Source of the DNA: Salinivibrio kushneri
Lineage (GTDB): Bacteria; Pseudomonadota; Gammaproteobacteria; Enterobacterales; Vibrionaceae
DNA length: 64,000 nt
Assembly (NCBI RefSeq): GCF_027286325.1
Contig: NZ_CP114588.1
Coordinates: 930,001-994,000 of the forward strand
Reading direction: 5' to 3'
Shown in pieces: positions 19,464 to 27,392 of the stretch. A model generated the notes under the pieces. It ran no database searches. It was not told where the DNA came from and saw only the letters and a list, made by a program, of their open reading frames with translations. The translations under genes were made by a program, and so were the position numbers. Position 1 is the stretch's first letter. Every line of letters starts with the position of its first letter.

Positions 19464-22178
19464 ATGAAACGCCGATGTCTCTGTTTGTTATGGCTGGCTC
19501 TCATCTTTCCTTGCCTACCTTTGCAGGCGCATGATCCCTTGCTCACATCGTTTCAATCATACGGCGGTCTTAATGGCCTAGGTGATGTTCGCGATGTGGC
19601 GGTGCAGTCATCTGGTGGTATGTGGCTGTTGGATAACCAAGGGCGCATTCACTTTTTTGATGGCCATCAGCGCCATCCACTCAACGATGCCCTGACGTTG
19701 CCTGATGAAAAGATCTTGACCATTGCTTATGCTCACCAAGCGCTTTGGATGGCAGGGAGGCAACATGTTTATCGTTTCCAACCTAGTACCAATACGCTTA
19801 CCGCTTTCCCATTGCCCGATGCCGTTGCACAGACACGCGCTGAGCATGCGCCTCGTTCCCCCCAATCGCCTCGGCTGGCGACGATCAATAATACGCTATG
19901 GCACATTCAAAGCGGTCAGATAAGCGTCTATCAACGGGAAGATAAGGCCTTTCATGTGTGGCGAACGGGTCCGTGGCGTGCTGATAACGTTTGGTTCACT
20001 GCGGGCCATCGACTGTTTGCGGTCGGGACAAGCTTATACCAACTCAGTGACGCGGGTGTGCGTCAACTGACACGCTTTTCTACGCCGATTACAGCGATCA
20101 CGGCGAAACAAGACAGAGCCTGGATCAGTACCGAAAAGCGTGTTTATCTACTGGCATTATCGGGCGATCAAGTAAAAGCACAACACGTGTTGAATACTCG
20201 TGGAGGCTACCAAAGAATGACGGTCGGCTCGGGCGGGTTGTGGGCCGCCAATCATGAGGGATTATTTCGACTTTCCCTAGACGGTGTCGCGACGCCCGTT
20301 TGGAAGCCAGGCTATCAGGGAATTGCAGGTCGAAACGTCACGTTTTTATGGGGAGATTTTGATGGGGGAATTTGGTTTTCAACCGATCAGGCTACACGTT
20401 ATCGTGCCCCGGGCCAGCGTTGGATCACGCATCAACACCGTGCGTTTCCCAGCGTGTTTACCCATGGTTTTATGGCGCAAAGTAACCCTTGGGGGCTAGA
20501 GGGAGACAGTTGGCGTGATTTAAGTGGGGATCGCACTGTACCGTCGACCCCGGACGCAAGTGGTAAATATCTCAGTGCCACCCGAGACGCTCAGCGCCTT
20601 TGGTGGTCAACACCGTCAGGTATAAAAGGGGTCAACACGCAAACAGGGGCAAGTATCACCGTGCCCGATCGGTTGGCAACGTTGCCCGCTGAGCATCTAT
20701 ATACTGATGCCGAGGGCACAATCTGGTTATCGGTTGACGACCAGGTGATGCGCTATTGGCCGGACACACAGACGTTAGTTAGTTATGGCACGAGATGGCA
20801 GACTCATCACGCGGGTAAGGTGTTAGGCTTTTACGATGATGGTCGCGGCAGTGTTTGGATCCGAGATCAGAATGGATTAACCCGTTACCGAGAGGGGCAT
20901 TTTACGTCGATACCTTTGGAAAAAGACCGACTGCCTGTGCAGGATATGTATACCGATGAACGAGGTCGTTTATGGCTCACCAGTGCGCGCGGTGTATATC
21001 AATACGATCCTAGCGCTGCAGAAGCCGCATCATTGGTTTATTTGTCGCTACCCGATGAGCGATTCCACTGTGTCACTGGTAACCGCGACGGCGTATGGGC
21101 GTACAGTAACCAAGCATTGGTACACATTGCCCCGCGAGGGTTTGTGCGCACATTTCGCCTTCCATCTGATGCAGACAAAGTGGCCTGCTACGCGACCCAA
21201 CCCCATCAGCTCACTCTGCTGGCAGGGGATTATACCTATCAGATAGATACTGACCAATTGGCGTTCTCTCTGCGTAAACCGCCCAGTGTCGTGGTTGGCG
21301 CTGTTTGGCAGCAACATAAGCGTTGGCGTATTGGCCCTCGACAACAAACAGCGGTGACCTTACTAGAACGAAGCCCCGCTCACTTAGCGTGGGGAAGTTG
21401 GCCACCAGAGCGACAAGTGACACGGGTCCATTACCAGCTCGTGCCCTATCAGCACGCTGGGCAGGCAATGGCTGACAAACTGGCTGCTTGGCAGCAAACC
21501 GGCAGCGATACGATTTCCTTGGCCAATATGGTGGGGGGGCACTATCAATTACGTATTGCCATTCCGCGTGATGGTGCGTCTCACACCGTGTTAGATATCT
21601 CTGTCTCTCTCCCTCTGTTGCCTCATATTATCAATGGCATAGTATTAGCCTGTTTTGTGAGCGTAGTCCTTTCTGCTGTTGTATTAGCCCTTAGACAACG
21701 TCATTTATCGGCTTCACACCTGGATACATCGAGCGTGCCTACATCCGACTCGCTGGATGAAATCTCGGATGTTACATATCCTATCGGATTTGAATCGCCC
21801 TCATCGGTGGCGCTGGCTTCAGACCACGCCAATCAGCGATGGACAGCCGAGTTTGAGAAAGTTATCGCGGCCAAGTATCAAGATCCTGACTTTTCAATGG
21901 CTCAGGTAGCAAGCGCGTTAGCGATGTCTGAGCGCAATTTGCAACGTAAGTGTCGACAGTATTTTGGTGTGACGGTCACAGCGTATGTAACACAAAAGCG
22001 ACTTAGCGATGCGGCTGCACTTTTACAACATGGTAACGCAGTTGCCGATGTGGCGGAGATATGTGGTTATCGTGACCCAGCGTATTTTAGTCAGCGCTTT
22101 AAAAGCTATTATGGTGTTAGCCCTTCGCATTATCGGCAAGCAATGACCGAAGTGACCATGGCCGATATGCTCGACTAG
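19464..22178 (+). CDS. Membrane-spanning one-component regulator: periplasmic beta-propeller sensor fused to AraC-type DNA-binding domain
   Basis: The 904-residue protein starts with a clear signal sequence (residues 1-22, LIFPCLPLQA). About a dozen repeats of the two-component-propeller type follow (GGMWLLDNQGRIHFF, GGLWAANHEGLFRLS, GTIWLSVDDQVMRYW, GRLWLTSARGVYQYD and others) to about residue 590. A Y_Y_Y-like beta domain runs to about 715. One transmembrane helix lies near 720-743 (IINGIVLACFVSVVLSAVVL). A cytoplasmic linker leads to an AraC/XylS HTH domain at about 793-895, with two helix-turn-helix units (SMAQVASALAMSERNLQRK and VADVAEICGYRDPAYFSQRF). No kinase or receiver domain lies between sensor and DNA-binding domain. 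Ligand and targets are unknown. Confidence 0.9.
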   Translation: MKRRCLCLLWLALIFPCLPLQAHDPLLTSFQSYGGLNGLGDVRDVAVQSSGGMWLLDNQGRIHFFDGHQRHPLNDALTLPDEKILTIAYAHQALWMAGRQHVYRFQPSTNTLTAFPLPDAVAQTRAEHAPRSPQSPRLATINNTLWHIQSGQISVYQREDKAFHVWRTGPWRADNVWFTAGHRLFAVGTSLYQLSDAGVRQLTRFSTPITAITAKQDRAWISTEKRVYLLALSGDQVKAQHVLNTRGGYQRMTVGSGGLWAANHEGLFRLSLDGVATPVWKPGYQGIAGRNVTFLWGDFDGGIWFSTDQATRYRAPGQRWITHQHRAFPSVFTHGFMAQSNPWGLEGDSWRDLSGDRTVPSTPDASGKYLSATRDAQRLWWSTPSGIKGVNTQTGASITVPDRLATLPAEHLYTDAEGTIWLSVDDQVMRYWPDTQTLVSYGTRWQTHHAGKVLGFYDDGRGSVWIRDQNGLTRYREGHFTSIPLEKDRLPVQDMYTDERGRLWLTSARGVYQYDPSAAEAASLVYLSLPDERFHCVTGNRDGVWAYSNQALVHIAPRGFVRTFRLPSDADKVACYATQPHQLTLLAGDYTYQIDTDQLAFSLRKPPSVVVGAVWQQHKRWRIGPRQQTAVTLLERSPAHLAWGSWPPERQVTRVHYQLVPYQHAGQAMADKLAAWQQTGSDTISLANMVGGHYQLRIAIPRDGASHTVLDISVSLPLLPHIINGIVLACFVSVVLSAVVLALRQRHLSASHLDTSSVPTSDSLDEISDVTYPIGFESPSSVALASDHANQRWTAEFEKVIAAKYQDPDFSMAQVASALAMSERNLQRKCRQYFGVTVTAYVTQKRLSDAAALLQHGNAVADVAEICGYRDPAYFSQRFKSYYGVSPSHYRQAMTEVTMADMLD

Positions 22179-22215
22179 TGTTCGTGGCCGGCGAAAATGG
22201 TGTGCTTGATGGAAA

Positions 22216-22259
22216 AGGAAAGAAAAGAAAACGTGGCATAGCCGGGGAGCCATGCCACG
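22216..22259 (-). terminator. Minus-strand rho-independent terminator
   Basis: Read on the minus strand, CGTGGCAT and ATGCCACG enclose a 12-nt loop and run into TTTTCTTTTCTTTCCTTTT. It would end transcripts from the HIT gene after a 3' stretch of about 230 nt, or end a separate small RNA. Confidence 0.75.
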
Positions 22260-22461
22260 GGTGTCAACGACACCTTCGCTTGCTGCCGAGGGCGGGGAAC
22301 CCGCCCTGGTAAAAAAATGGGCTGGTCAGGCGTGTATTGTCGTAACCAGTGGCGTCAATATACCGTGATTTGAGCTTGAGCCGTTATGACTAAACCGCCA
22401 ACCTCGTTTTGACAGACATGCAATTAAGGTGTTGATAATTAATGGCTTATTTCTGTCTGTC
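22260..22461. repeat. Cluster of inverted repeats in a convergent spacer
   Basis: Besides the terminator beside it, this spacer holds GGTGTC/GACACC with a 3-nt loop (22260-22274). It also holds a perfect AGGGCGGG/CCCGCCCT with loop GAA (22289-22307), CTGGT/ACCAG (22322-22349) and GACAGACA/TGTCTGTC (22411-22418 and 22454-22461). The last encloses an ATTAA/TTAAT pair and is followed by TTTTGATTTT on the plus strand. No coding frame is convincing. This may be a structured 3' region or a small RNA; no known RNA family was recognised. Confidence 0.5.
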
Positions 22462-22492
22462 TTTTGATTTTGACGAAAATAACGAAGTGCAT

Positions 22493-22921
22493 TTACTCTT
22501 TGACGACTAACCCACTGGCGGCGAGTGCCTCTCTCAGCTGGTGGATGAGGCGTAGTGCTTGTTCGTGAGGACGATGCCCCACTTGTAGGTGGCCCCAAAT
22601 CGGATTTGGCCAGACTGGATCTGTTTTAAACCGAGCAACATGGTGGACATGGAGCTGAGGAACCAGGTTACCAATCGCGGCGATATTGAGCTTGTCAGGG
22701 CAAAATAGATGTTCAAGACAGCGCGCTACTTTGGCCGACTCTTGCCACAGCGATTGCTGCTCAGTATCGTCAAGATGGTGAATTTCTTCGATGTCCCGCT
22801 TACGTGGGATCAGCAAGAGCCATGGACCAATATCGGCATGCGCAAGGCGCAACTGACAAAGTGAGAAGTCACCGACATAAGCGCTATCGGCGGCTAATCG
22901 AGAGTGGAGAACAAAGGACAT
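22493..22921 (-). CDS. HIT domain-containing protein
   Basis: This 142-residue protein belongs to the histidine-triad superfamily of nucleotide hydrolases and transferases. The phosphate-binding motif reads QLHVHHVAR near residue 88, with NLVPQ before it; the family pattern is H-x-H-x-H. The third position here is shifted (LHVHHVA), as in the short DUF-like HIT branch of gammaproteobacteria that continues with FKTDPVWPNPIWG. Substrate is unknown. AGGAG lies before the ATG. It is divergent from the DUF924 gene and convergent with the membrane regulator. Confidence 0.85.
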   Translation of the reverse strand: MSFVLHSRLAADSAYVGDFSLCQLRLAHADIGPWLLLIPRKRDIEEIHHLDDTEQQSLWQESAKVARCLEHLFCPDKLNIAAIGNLVPQLHVHHVARFKTDPVWPNPIWGHLQVGHRPHEQALRLIHQLREALAASGLVVKE

Positions 22922-23086
22922 ATAAACTCCTTATTGCAATGCGAGTGCTTAGCTTACATCACAACTTGCTTTTGGGTCACAAACTCCTCACCGAGTAGGA
23001 GGATTCGCCTCCAAATAAATAAAAAGCAAGTACCCTTAACACAATGTTGAAAGCGAAATGTGTCGACGAATGCGAGAGGAGGTGGC

Positions 23087-23692
23087 ATGCACTATCAAGA
23101 CGTCCTAGCTTTTTGGTTTGGCGGCGAGCGTAGTGAGTGGGTTCCTTCATCCGCCTTGCAGGCGCGGTGGTTTGGCGGTAGTCCAGACGTTGATGAGGCG
23201 ATTCGCGAGCGGTTCCAATCTTGGGTTAGTGCAGCTGGCGCGGGCGCGTTAAATGACTGGGCCCAGACCGCAGAGGGGCGTTTGGCATTGATTATTTTGC
23301 TCGACCAATTCCCCCGAAACTTATACCGCGGTTTGGCAGCAGCATACCGATATGATGCCTTAGCATTAGCGCTGTGTAAGGCAGGACTTGCGAAAGGTGA
23401 CGACCAAGCCTTAACCCCGCTTCAACGGGTGTTTTTCTATCTCCCCTTAGAGCATGCTGAAGAAGAAGCAGAACAAGAGGAAGCATTGTTTCGGTTTGAT
23501 CAACTGCGTCAGAAAGTGAGTGGGGAGGCAACAGCTTGGTACGAGCAATGCTTTGATTACGCACGCCAACACTACGACATTATTACCACCTTTGGTCGAT
23601 TTCCTCATCGTAATGCGGTGATGGGACGGTTATCGACTCCCGAGGAACGGTTATGGCTTAGCGAAACGGATCAGCGTTTTGGTCAGGGATAA
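23087..23692 (+). CDS. DUF924 family protein
   Basis: The 201-residue protein matches DUF924: a start with VLAFWFGG, then RWFGG, the core LIILLDQFPRNLYRG near residue 75, and LPLEHAE(E) plus GRFPHRNAVMGR in the second half. The family has an all-helical TPR-like fold with no assigned activity. ATG 23087 is chosen because a strong GAGAGGAGGT ribosome site precedes it by four bases; the longer frame from 23060 is unlikely. It ends at a bidirectional terminator shared with argS. Confidence 0.9.
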   Translation: MHYQDVLAFWFGGERSEWVPSSALQARWFGGSPDVDEAIRERFQSWVSAAGAGALNDWAQTAEGRLALIILLDQFPRNLYRGLAAAYRYDALALALCKAGLAKGDDQALTPLQRVFFYLPLEHAEEEAEQEEALFRFDQLRQKVSGEATAWYEQCFDYARQHYDIITTFGRFPHRNAVMGRLSTPEERLWLSETDQRFGQG

Positions 23693-23725
23693 AAAAGCGC
23701 CCACTTGCAAAAAGTGAGCGCTTTT
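23693..23725. terminator. Bidirectional terminator between the DUF924 gene and argS
   Basis: AAAAGCGC and ACTT on the left pair with AAGT and GCGCTTTT on the right, with a small internal mismatch, between two convergent genes. Confidence 0.88.
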
Positions 23726-23765
23726 CTTCTGTACTTATCGGCACAACAAGGAGCATCTAACCTTG

Positions 23766-25496
23766 TTACATGCGTTCTAGCGTGTTGATACCTAACAGAT
23801 CTAGGCCTTGCTTGATGGTTTTGGCAGTCAATGCCGCCATTCTCAGTCGGCTTTGGCGTGTGTTTCCTTCAGAAAGCAGGATAGGGCACGCTTCGTAGAA
23901 GCTTGAGAACAAACCAGCCAGTTCAAACAGATAGCTACACATCAGGTGAGGCTGACCCTCGCGAGCCACAGACTTAACCGCTTCTTCAAACTGAAGCAGC
24001 TTGGCGACCAGCGCTTTTTCTTTCTCATGCTCAATCAGCATTTCACCGTCGAGTGCATCGCGGTCAACCCCAGACTTGGCAAAGACTGACGCCACACGGG
24101 TGTAGGCATACTGCATGTAAGGGGCGGTGTTGCCCTCGAAGGCCAGCATGTGATCCCAGTCGAAGATATAGTCCGTGGTACGATGCTTTGACAGATCGGC
24201 ATATTTGACGGCTGCCATCGCCACCGTGGTTGAGATATCTCGCTGCGTCTCAGCATCCATCTCAGGGTTTTTCTCAGCGATAAGCGCCTTAGCACGTGTT
24301 TCTGCTTCATCAAGCAAGTCAGCAAGACGAACAGTTCCGCCTGAACGTGTCTTAAAGGGTTTACCATCTTTGCCGAGCATCATGCCAAAAGCGTGGTGCT
24401 CAAGGCTGACCGAATCGGGTACATAGCCCGCTTTACGCACAATGGTCCACGCTTGCATCAGGTGCTGATGCTGACGGGAATCAATGAAGTAGAGCACACG
24501 GTCGGCATTGAACTGCTCGTAACGATATTTAGCGCAAGCAATATCCGTGGTGGTGTACAAATAGCCACCATCACGTTTTTGGATGATCACACCCATTGGC
24601 TCGCCGTCTTTGTTTTTGTACTCGTCGAGGAAGACAACTTGCGCGCCATCATCTTCTACGGCAATCCCTTTGGCTTTTAAGTCTTCAACAATACCGGGCA
24701 ACATATCGTTATACAGACTTTCACCCATCACATCTTTATTGCTCAATGAAACATTAAGACGATCATAGTTACGTTGGTTTTGCTCCAACGTCACTTTTAC
24801 CAATTTTTCCCATTTTTCTTTGCAATAGGCATCGCCTCGCTGCAGGCGGACCACGTAGTCGCGCGCTGTCGCAGCAAAGGCTTCATCTTCATCGTAACGC
24901 GCCTTTGACTCACGATAGAAGTTCTCGATATCCCCCAGTTCCATGGAGACATCGTCACCGCGTGATTCATGTAACTCGAGGTTGGCAATGAGCATACCGA
25001 ACTGTGTCCCCCAATCACCTAGGTGATTGGCACGGGTCACGTTGTGGCCTAAAAATTCGAGGGTGCGTACAACGGCGTCACCAATGATAGTGGAACGAAG
25101 GTGGCCAACGTGCATTTCTTTCGCCACGTTGGGGGCGGAGTAATCCACCACAATGTTTTGTGTGTCTTGCTTTTCGACACCGAGGCGCGCGTCTGATAGC
25201 GCGGCATCCGCCTGCTTCGCCAGCCACTGGTCATTCAAAAAGATATTGATAAAGCCAGGGCCCGCAATTTCTGTTTTACTCGCCACATCACCTAAATCGA
25301 GGGCGTCCAACACTTTCTGGGCAAATTCACGGGGGTTAGTGCCGAGCTTTTTGGCTGCGCCCATCACACCATTGGCTTGATAGTCACCAAATTGTGGCTT
25401 CGCAGACTGACGCACTGCCGCTGGTGTGCCCTCAGGCGCACCCGCCGCAACCATCGCGGCAGACACTTTTTCGTTAAGAAGACTTTGAATATTCAC
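23766..25496 (-). CDS. argS: Arginine--tRNA ligase
   Basis: The 576-residue class I synthetase charges tRNA-Arg. An N-terminal Add-1 domain that reads the tRNA D-loop runs to about residue 100. The HIGH motif is present as HVGHLRST near residue 130, after APNVAKEM. The anticodon-binding DALR domain occupies the last 120 residues and ends [10 protein letters not shown]. As usual for ArgRS, the KMSKS motif is degenerate. The gene diverges from yecM, as in E. coli, across a spacer with a 52-nt palindrome. Confidence 0.97.
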   Translation of the reverse strand: MNIQSLLNEKVSAAMVAAGAPEGTPAAVRQSAKPQFGDYQANGVMGAAKKLGTNPREFAQKVLDALDLGDVASKTEIAGPGFINIFLNDQWLAKQADAALSDARLGVEKQDTQNIVVDYSAPNVAKEMHVGHLRSTIIGDAVVRTLEFLGHNVTRANHLGDWGTQFGMLIANLELHESRGDDVSMELGDIENFYRESKARYDEDEAFAATARDYVVRLQRGDAYCKEKWEKLVKVTLEQNQRNYDRLNVSLSNKDVMGESLYNDMLPGIVEDLKAKGIAVEDDGAQVVFLDEYKNKDGEPMGVIIQKRDGGYLYTTTDIACAKYRYEQFNADRVLYFIDSRQHQHLMQAWTIVRKAGYVPDSVSLEHHAFGMMLGKDGKPFKTRSGGTVRLADLLDEAETRAKALIAEKNPEMDAETQRDISTTVAMAAVKYADLSKHRTTDYIFDWDHMLAFEGNTAPYMQYAYTRVASVFAKSGVDRDALDGEMLIEHEKEKALVAKLLQFEEAVKSVAREGQPHLMCSYLFELAGLFSSFYEACPILLSEGNTRQSRLRMAALTAKTIKQGLDLLGINTLERM

Positions 25497-25572
25497 TTGC
25501 TTACCTTTACTACTAGCCGGGCTGATTATGAACGACCCGTTATGTGGGCTTCCAGCTTATTAATACAAGAAT

Positions 25573-25624
25573 CCGCCAACACTGCACTGCCACGTAACCA
25601 AGCGTGCAAACACAGTGTTGGCGG
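25573..25624. repeat. 52-nt hairpin in the argS/yecM divergent region
   Basis: CCGCCAACACTG at 25573-25584 and CAGTGTTGGCGG at 25613-25624 are perfect 12-bp arms. The 28-nt centre contains a further partial pairing (CACG with CGTG). There is no flanking T run. It could be an operator, an argS leader structure or a remnant of a small mobile repeat. Confidence 0.65.
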
Positions 25625-25780
25625 GATGCTGTATTGTTGCGAACCATGACGTCAATCGACGCGGATTATCCCTAATGATACCCATAAAACAGCAGGCATT
25701 GGCAATAGTTATTCAACCTCATCCTTGATATCTTTCGCGACTGGAAGACAACGAGTACCTTAAAACCTTGAGAGGTCACT

Positions 25781-26356
25781 ATGCATGATGCCAGCAATTG
25801 GACATCCCTGATGCGAGATCAAGCAGCTTTTACAGATAAAATCAATCAGTTGCTGGAAGTGTTGGCGATCGACTGTCGTGAACTCGAGCTTGATCACGTC
25901 GCGATTCGTACCAATGATAGCGCGCTCACTGATTCGCTGGCCGAACATTTGGGTGAACGGGGGCAACGACTCTCGCAAGCCGTCGTGAATGCCCGTCCTA
26001 TTCATATTTACCAGCTAGAGACGCCATTGCAGATCGGGCACTGGCAAACCAATGTGGTCGAGTTGCCTTTTCCCAATCACAAAACCTATCCATTTCAAAG
26101 CTGGGAACATGTTGAGTTTGTGGTGCCGTGCCAAACGGCAACTATGGAGGCGCTTGAAGCCGCGCTAACATCACGCTTCCCGGGCTTGTTGACGCGCGCG
26201 GCTAGCATGGAGGCGGTAACGATCAAACGTAGTGAGCCGCAGGGAGTGGGAGAGCGCCTAGCTAACCCAACCATTGCGTTTAAACACCGCGGTGTTAGCG
26301 TGAAGTTTCACCCGTATTCACTGGCGGAAATCATTGCCAGTGAAGCCCATTTTTAA
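25781..26356 (+). CDS. yecM: YecM family protein (VOC fold)
   Basis: This 191-residue protein resembles E. coli YecM, also next to argS. Conserved pieces are ELDHVAIRTND near residue 35, IYQLETPL near 75, VVELPFPNHKTYPFQSWEHVEFV near 95-115 and a final VSVKFHPYSLAEII. The histidine and glutamate pattern fits the metal site of the isomerase/glyoxalase-type VOC fold, but no reaction is known. A GAGAGGTCACT ribosome site precedes the ATG. Confidence 0.88.
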   Translation: MHDASNWTSLMRDQAAFTDKINQLLEVLAIDCRELELDHVAIRTNDSALTDSLAEHLGERGQRLSQAVVNARPIHIYQLETPLQIGHWQTNVVELPFPNHKTYPFQSWEHVEFVVPCQTATMEALEAALTSRFPGLLTRAASMEAVTIKRSEPQGVGERLANPTIAFKHRGVSVKFHPYSLAEIIASEAHF

Positions 26357-26399
26357 TCATAGGCTTCACGGTCAGCGTATTTTGTCACAAGGTCACGTG

Positions 26400-27233
26400 C
26401 TATAGGATCACGGTTTTGTTGCCATGGACAAACACACGGTCCTCGGTGACAGACTCGATGGCCTGACTCAGTACGCTCTTTTCTACATCTCGACCTGCTT
26501 TGGCCATATCTTGTGCGCTAAAGCTGTGATCAACATGAATTACGTCTTGGCCAATAATCGGTCCCTCATCTAAATCATTAGTGACAAAGTGCGCCGTCGC
26601 GCCAATGATTTTAACGCCACGCTCGAAGGCTTGGTGGTATGGACGGGCCCCGATAAAGGCAGGCAAAAAGCTGTGATGGATATTGATGATGCGATGCGGA
26701 TACTGGGCGACAAAGTCAGGTGTCAGTACTCGCATGTATTTTGCCAACACAATGTAATCAGGTTGATGGCCTTGAATGGCTTTCAGCATCGCCTGTTCAT
26801 GATCTTCTCGGCTTAGGCCTTCATGACTCACGTAATGAAAAGGAATATCAAAGCGCTCGGTCAGGGGCTGGAGCTTATCGTAGTTACCGACCACCGCTGC
26901 AATATCAATCTCGAGCGAGCCGTCGTAGGCTTTCATCAAAATATCACCGAGGCAGTGGGATTCTTTGGTGACCATGATGACGACGCGTTTGCGGCGCGAG
27001 CTAATCAGTTGGCGCTGGCTGCCAGGTGGTAGCGCATGATCAAGGTCGAGAAGCAGGGTGTGATCATTAAAAATCCCCTCCAGCTCAGTACGCATATAAA
27101 ACTGCCCAGTGACATTATCGACATACTCACGATTGTGAATAATGTTGAGTTGATGTTTGTAGCAAATATTGGTGATGGTCGCGATAAGCCCTTGGGCGTC
27201 AGGACAGTCCGTGAGAAGTGTTTTTCGTTCCAT
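26400..27233 (-). CDS. purU: Formyltetrahydrofolate deformylase
   Basis: PurU hydrolyses 10-formyl-THF to THF and formate, which balances one-carbon pools and feeds PurT. The 277 residues comprise an N-terminal ACT domain (about 1-80, the site of methionine/glycine control in the family). A formyltransferase-type domain follows, with the active-site NIHHSFLPAFIGARPY near 205-220 and the catalytic aspartate in TNDLDEGPIIGQ near 240. It is convergent with yecM and divergent from yoaA. Confidence 0.95.
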   Translation of the reverse strand: MERKTLLTDCPDAQGLIATITNICYKHQLNIIHNREYVDNVTGQFYMRTELEGIFNDHTLLLDLDHALPPGSQRQLISSRRKRVVIMVTKESHCLGDILMKAYDGSLEIDIAAVVGNYDKLQPLTERFDIPFHYVSHEGLSREDHEQAMLKAIQGHQPDYIVLAKYMRVLTPDFVAQYPHRIINIHHSFLPAFIGARPYHQAFERGVKIIGATAHFVTNDLDEGPIIGQDVIHVDHSFSAQDMAKAGRDVEKSVLSQAIESVTEDRVFVHGNKTVIL

Positions 27234-27392
27234 GTTGGTTGTGTACTGCTGATGACTAAACCCTCGGTTGTACCCTGTCTCAGCCGTAAGGTCAAAGTGA
27301 TTTTACGATGCGCCATCGGTTTCTCAGGGGAGTGGTTTCATCCCGTAGAGGGGTTTGGCATAATGGCGGCTTTCCCCCTGTGTATTTATACA

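Noticed and set aside
22216..22310. Known structured RNA (6S, signal recognition particle RNA, RNase P RNA, tmRNA or cobalamin riboswitch)
   Set aside because: The conserved cores of these RNAs were compared from memory and none fits; left as an unassigned structured spacer.
25573..25624. Integron attC site
   Set aside because: The arms do not contain the GTTRRRY and RYYYAAC core sites, and no integrase or cassette genes are near.
27036..27392. N-terminal extension of the YoaA helicase
   Set aside because: The extra 119 codons run antisense through purU and lack family similarity; the family start lies at 27393.
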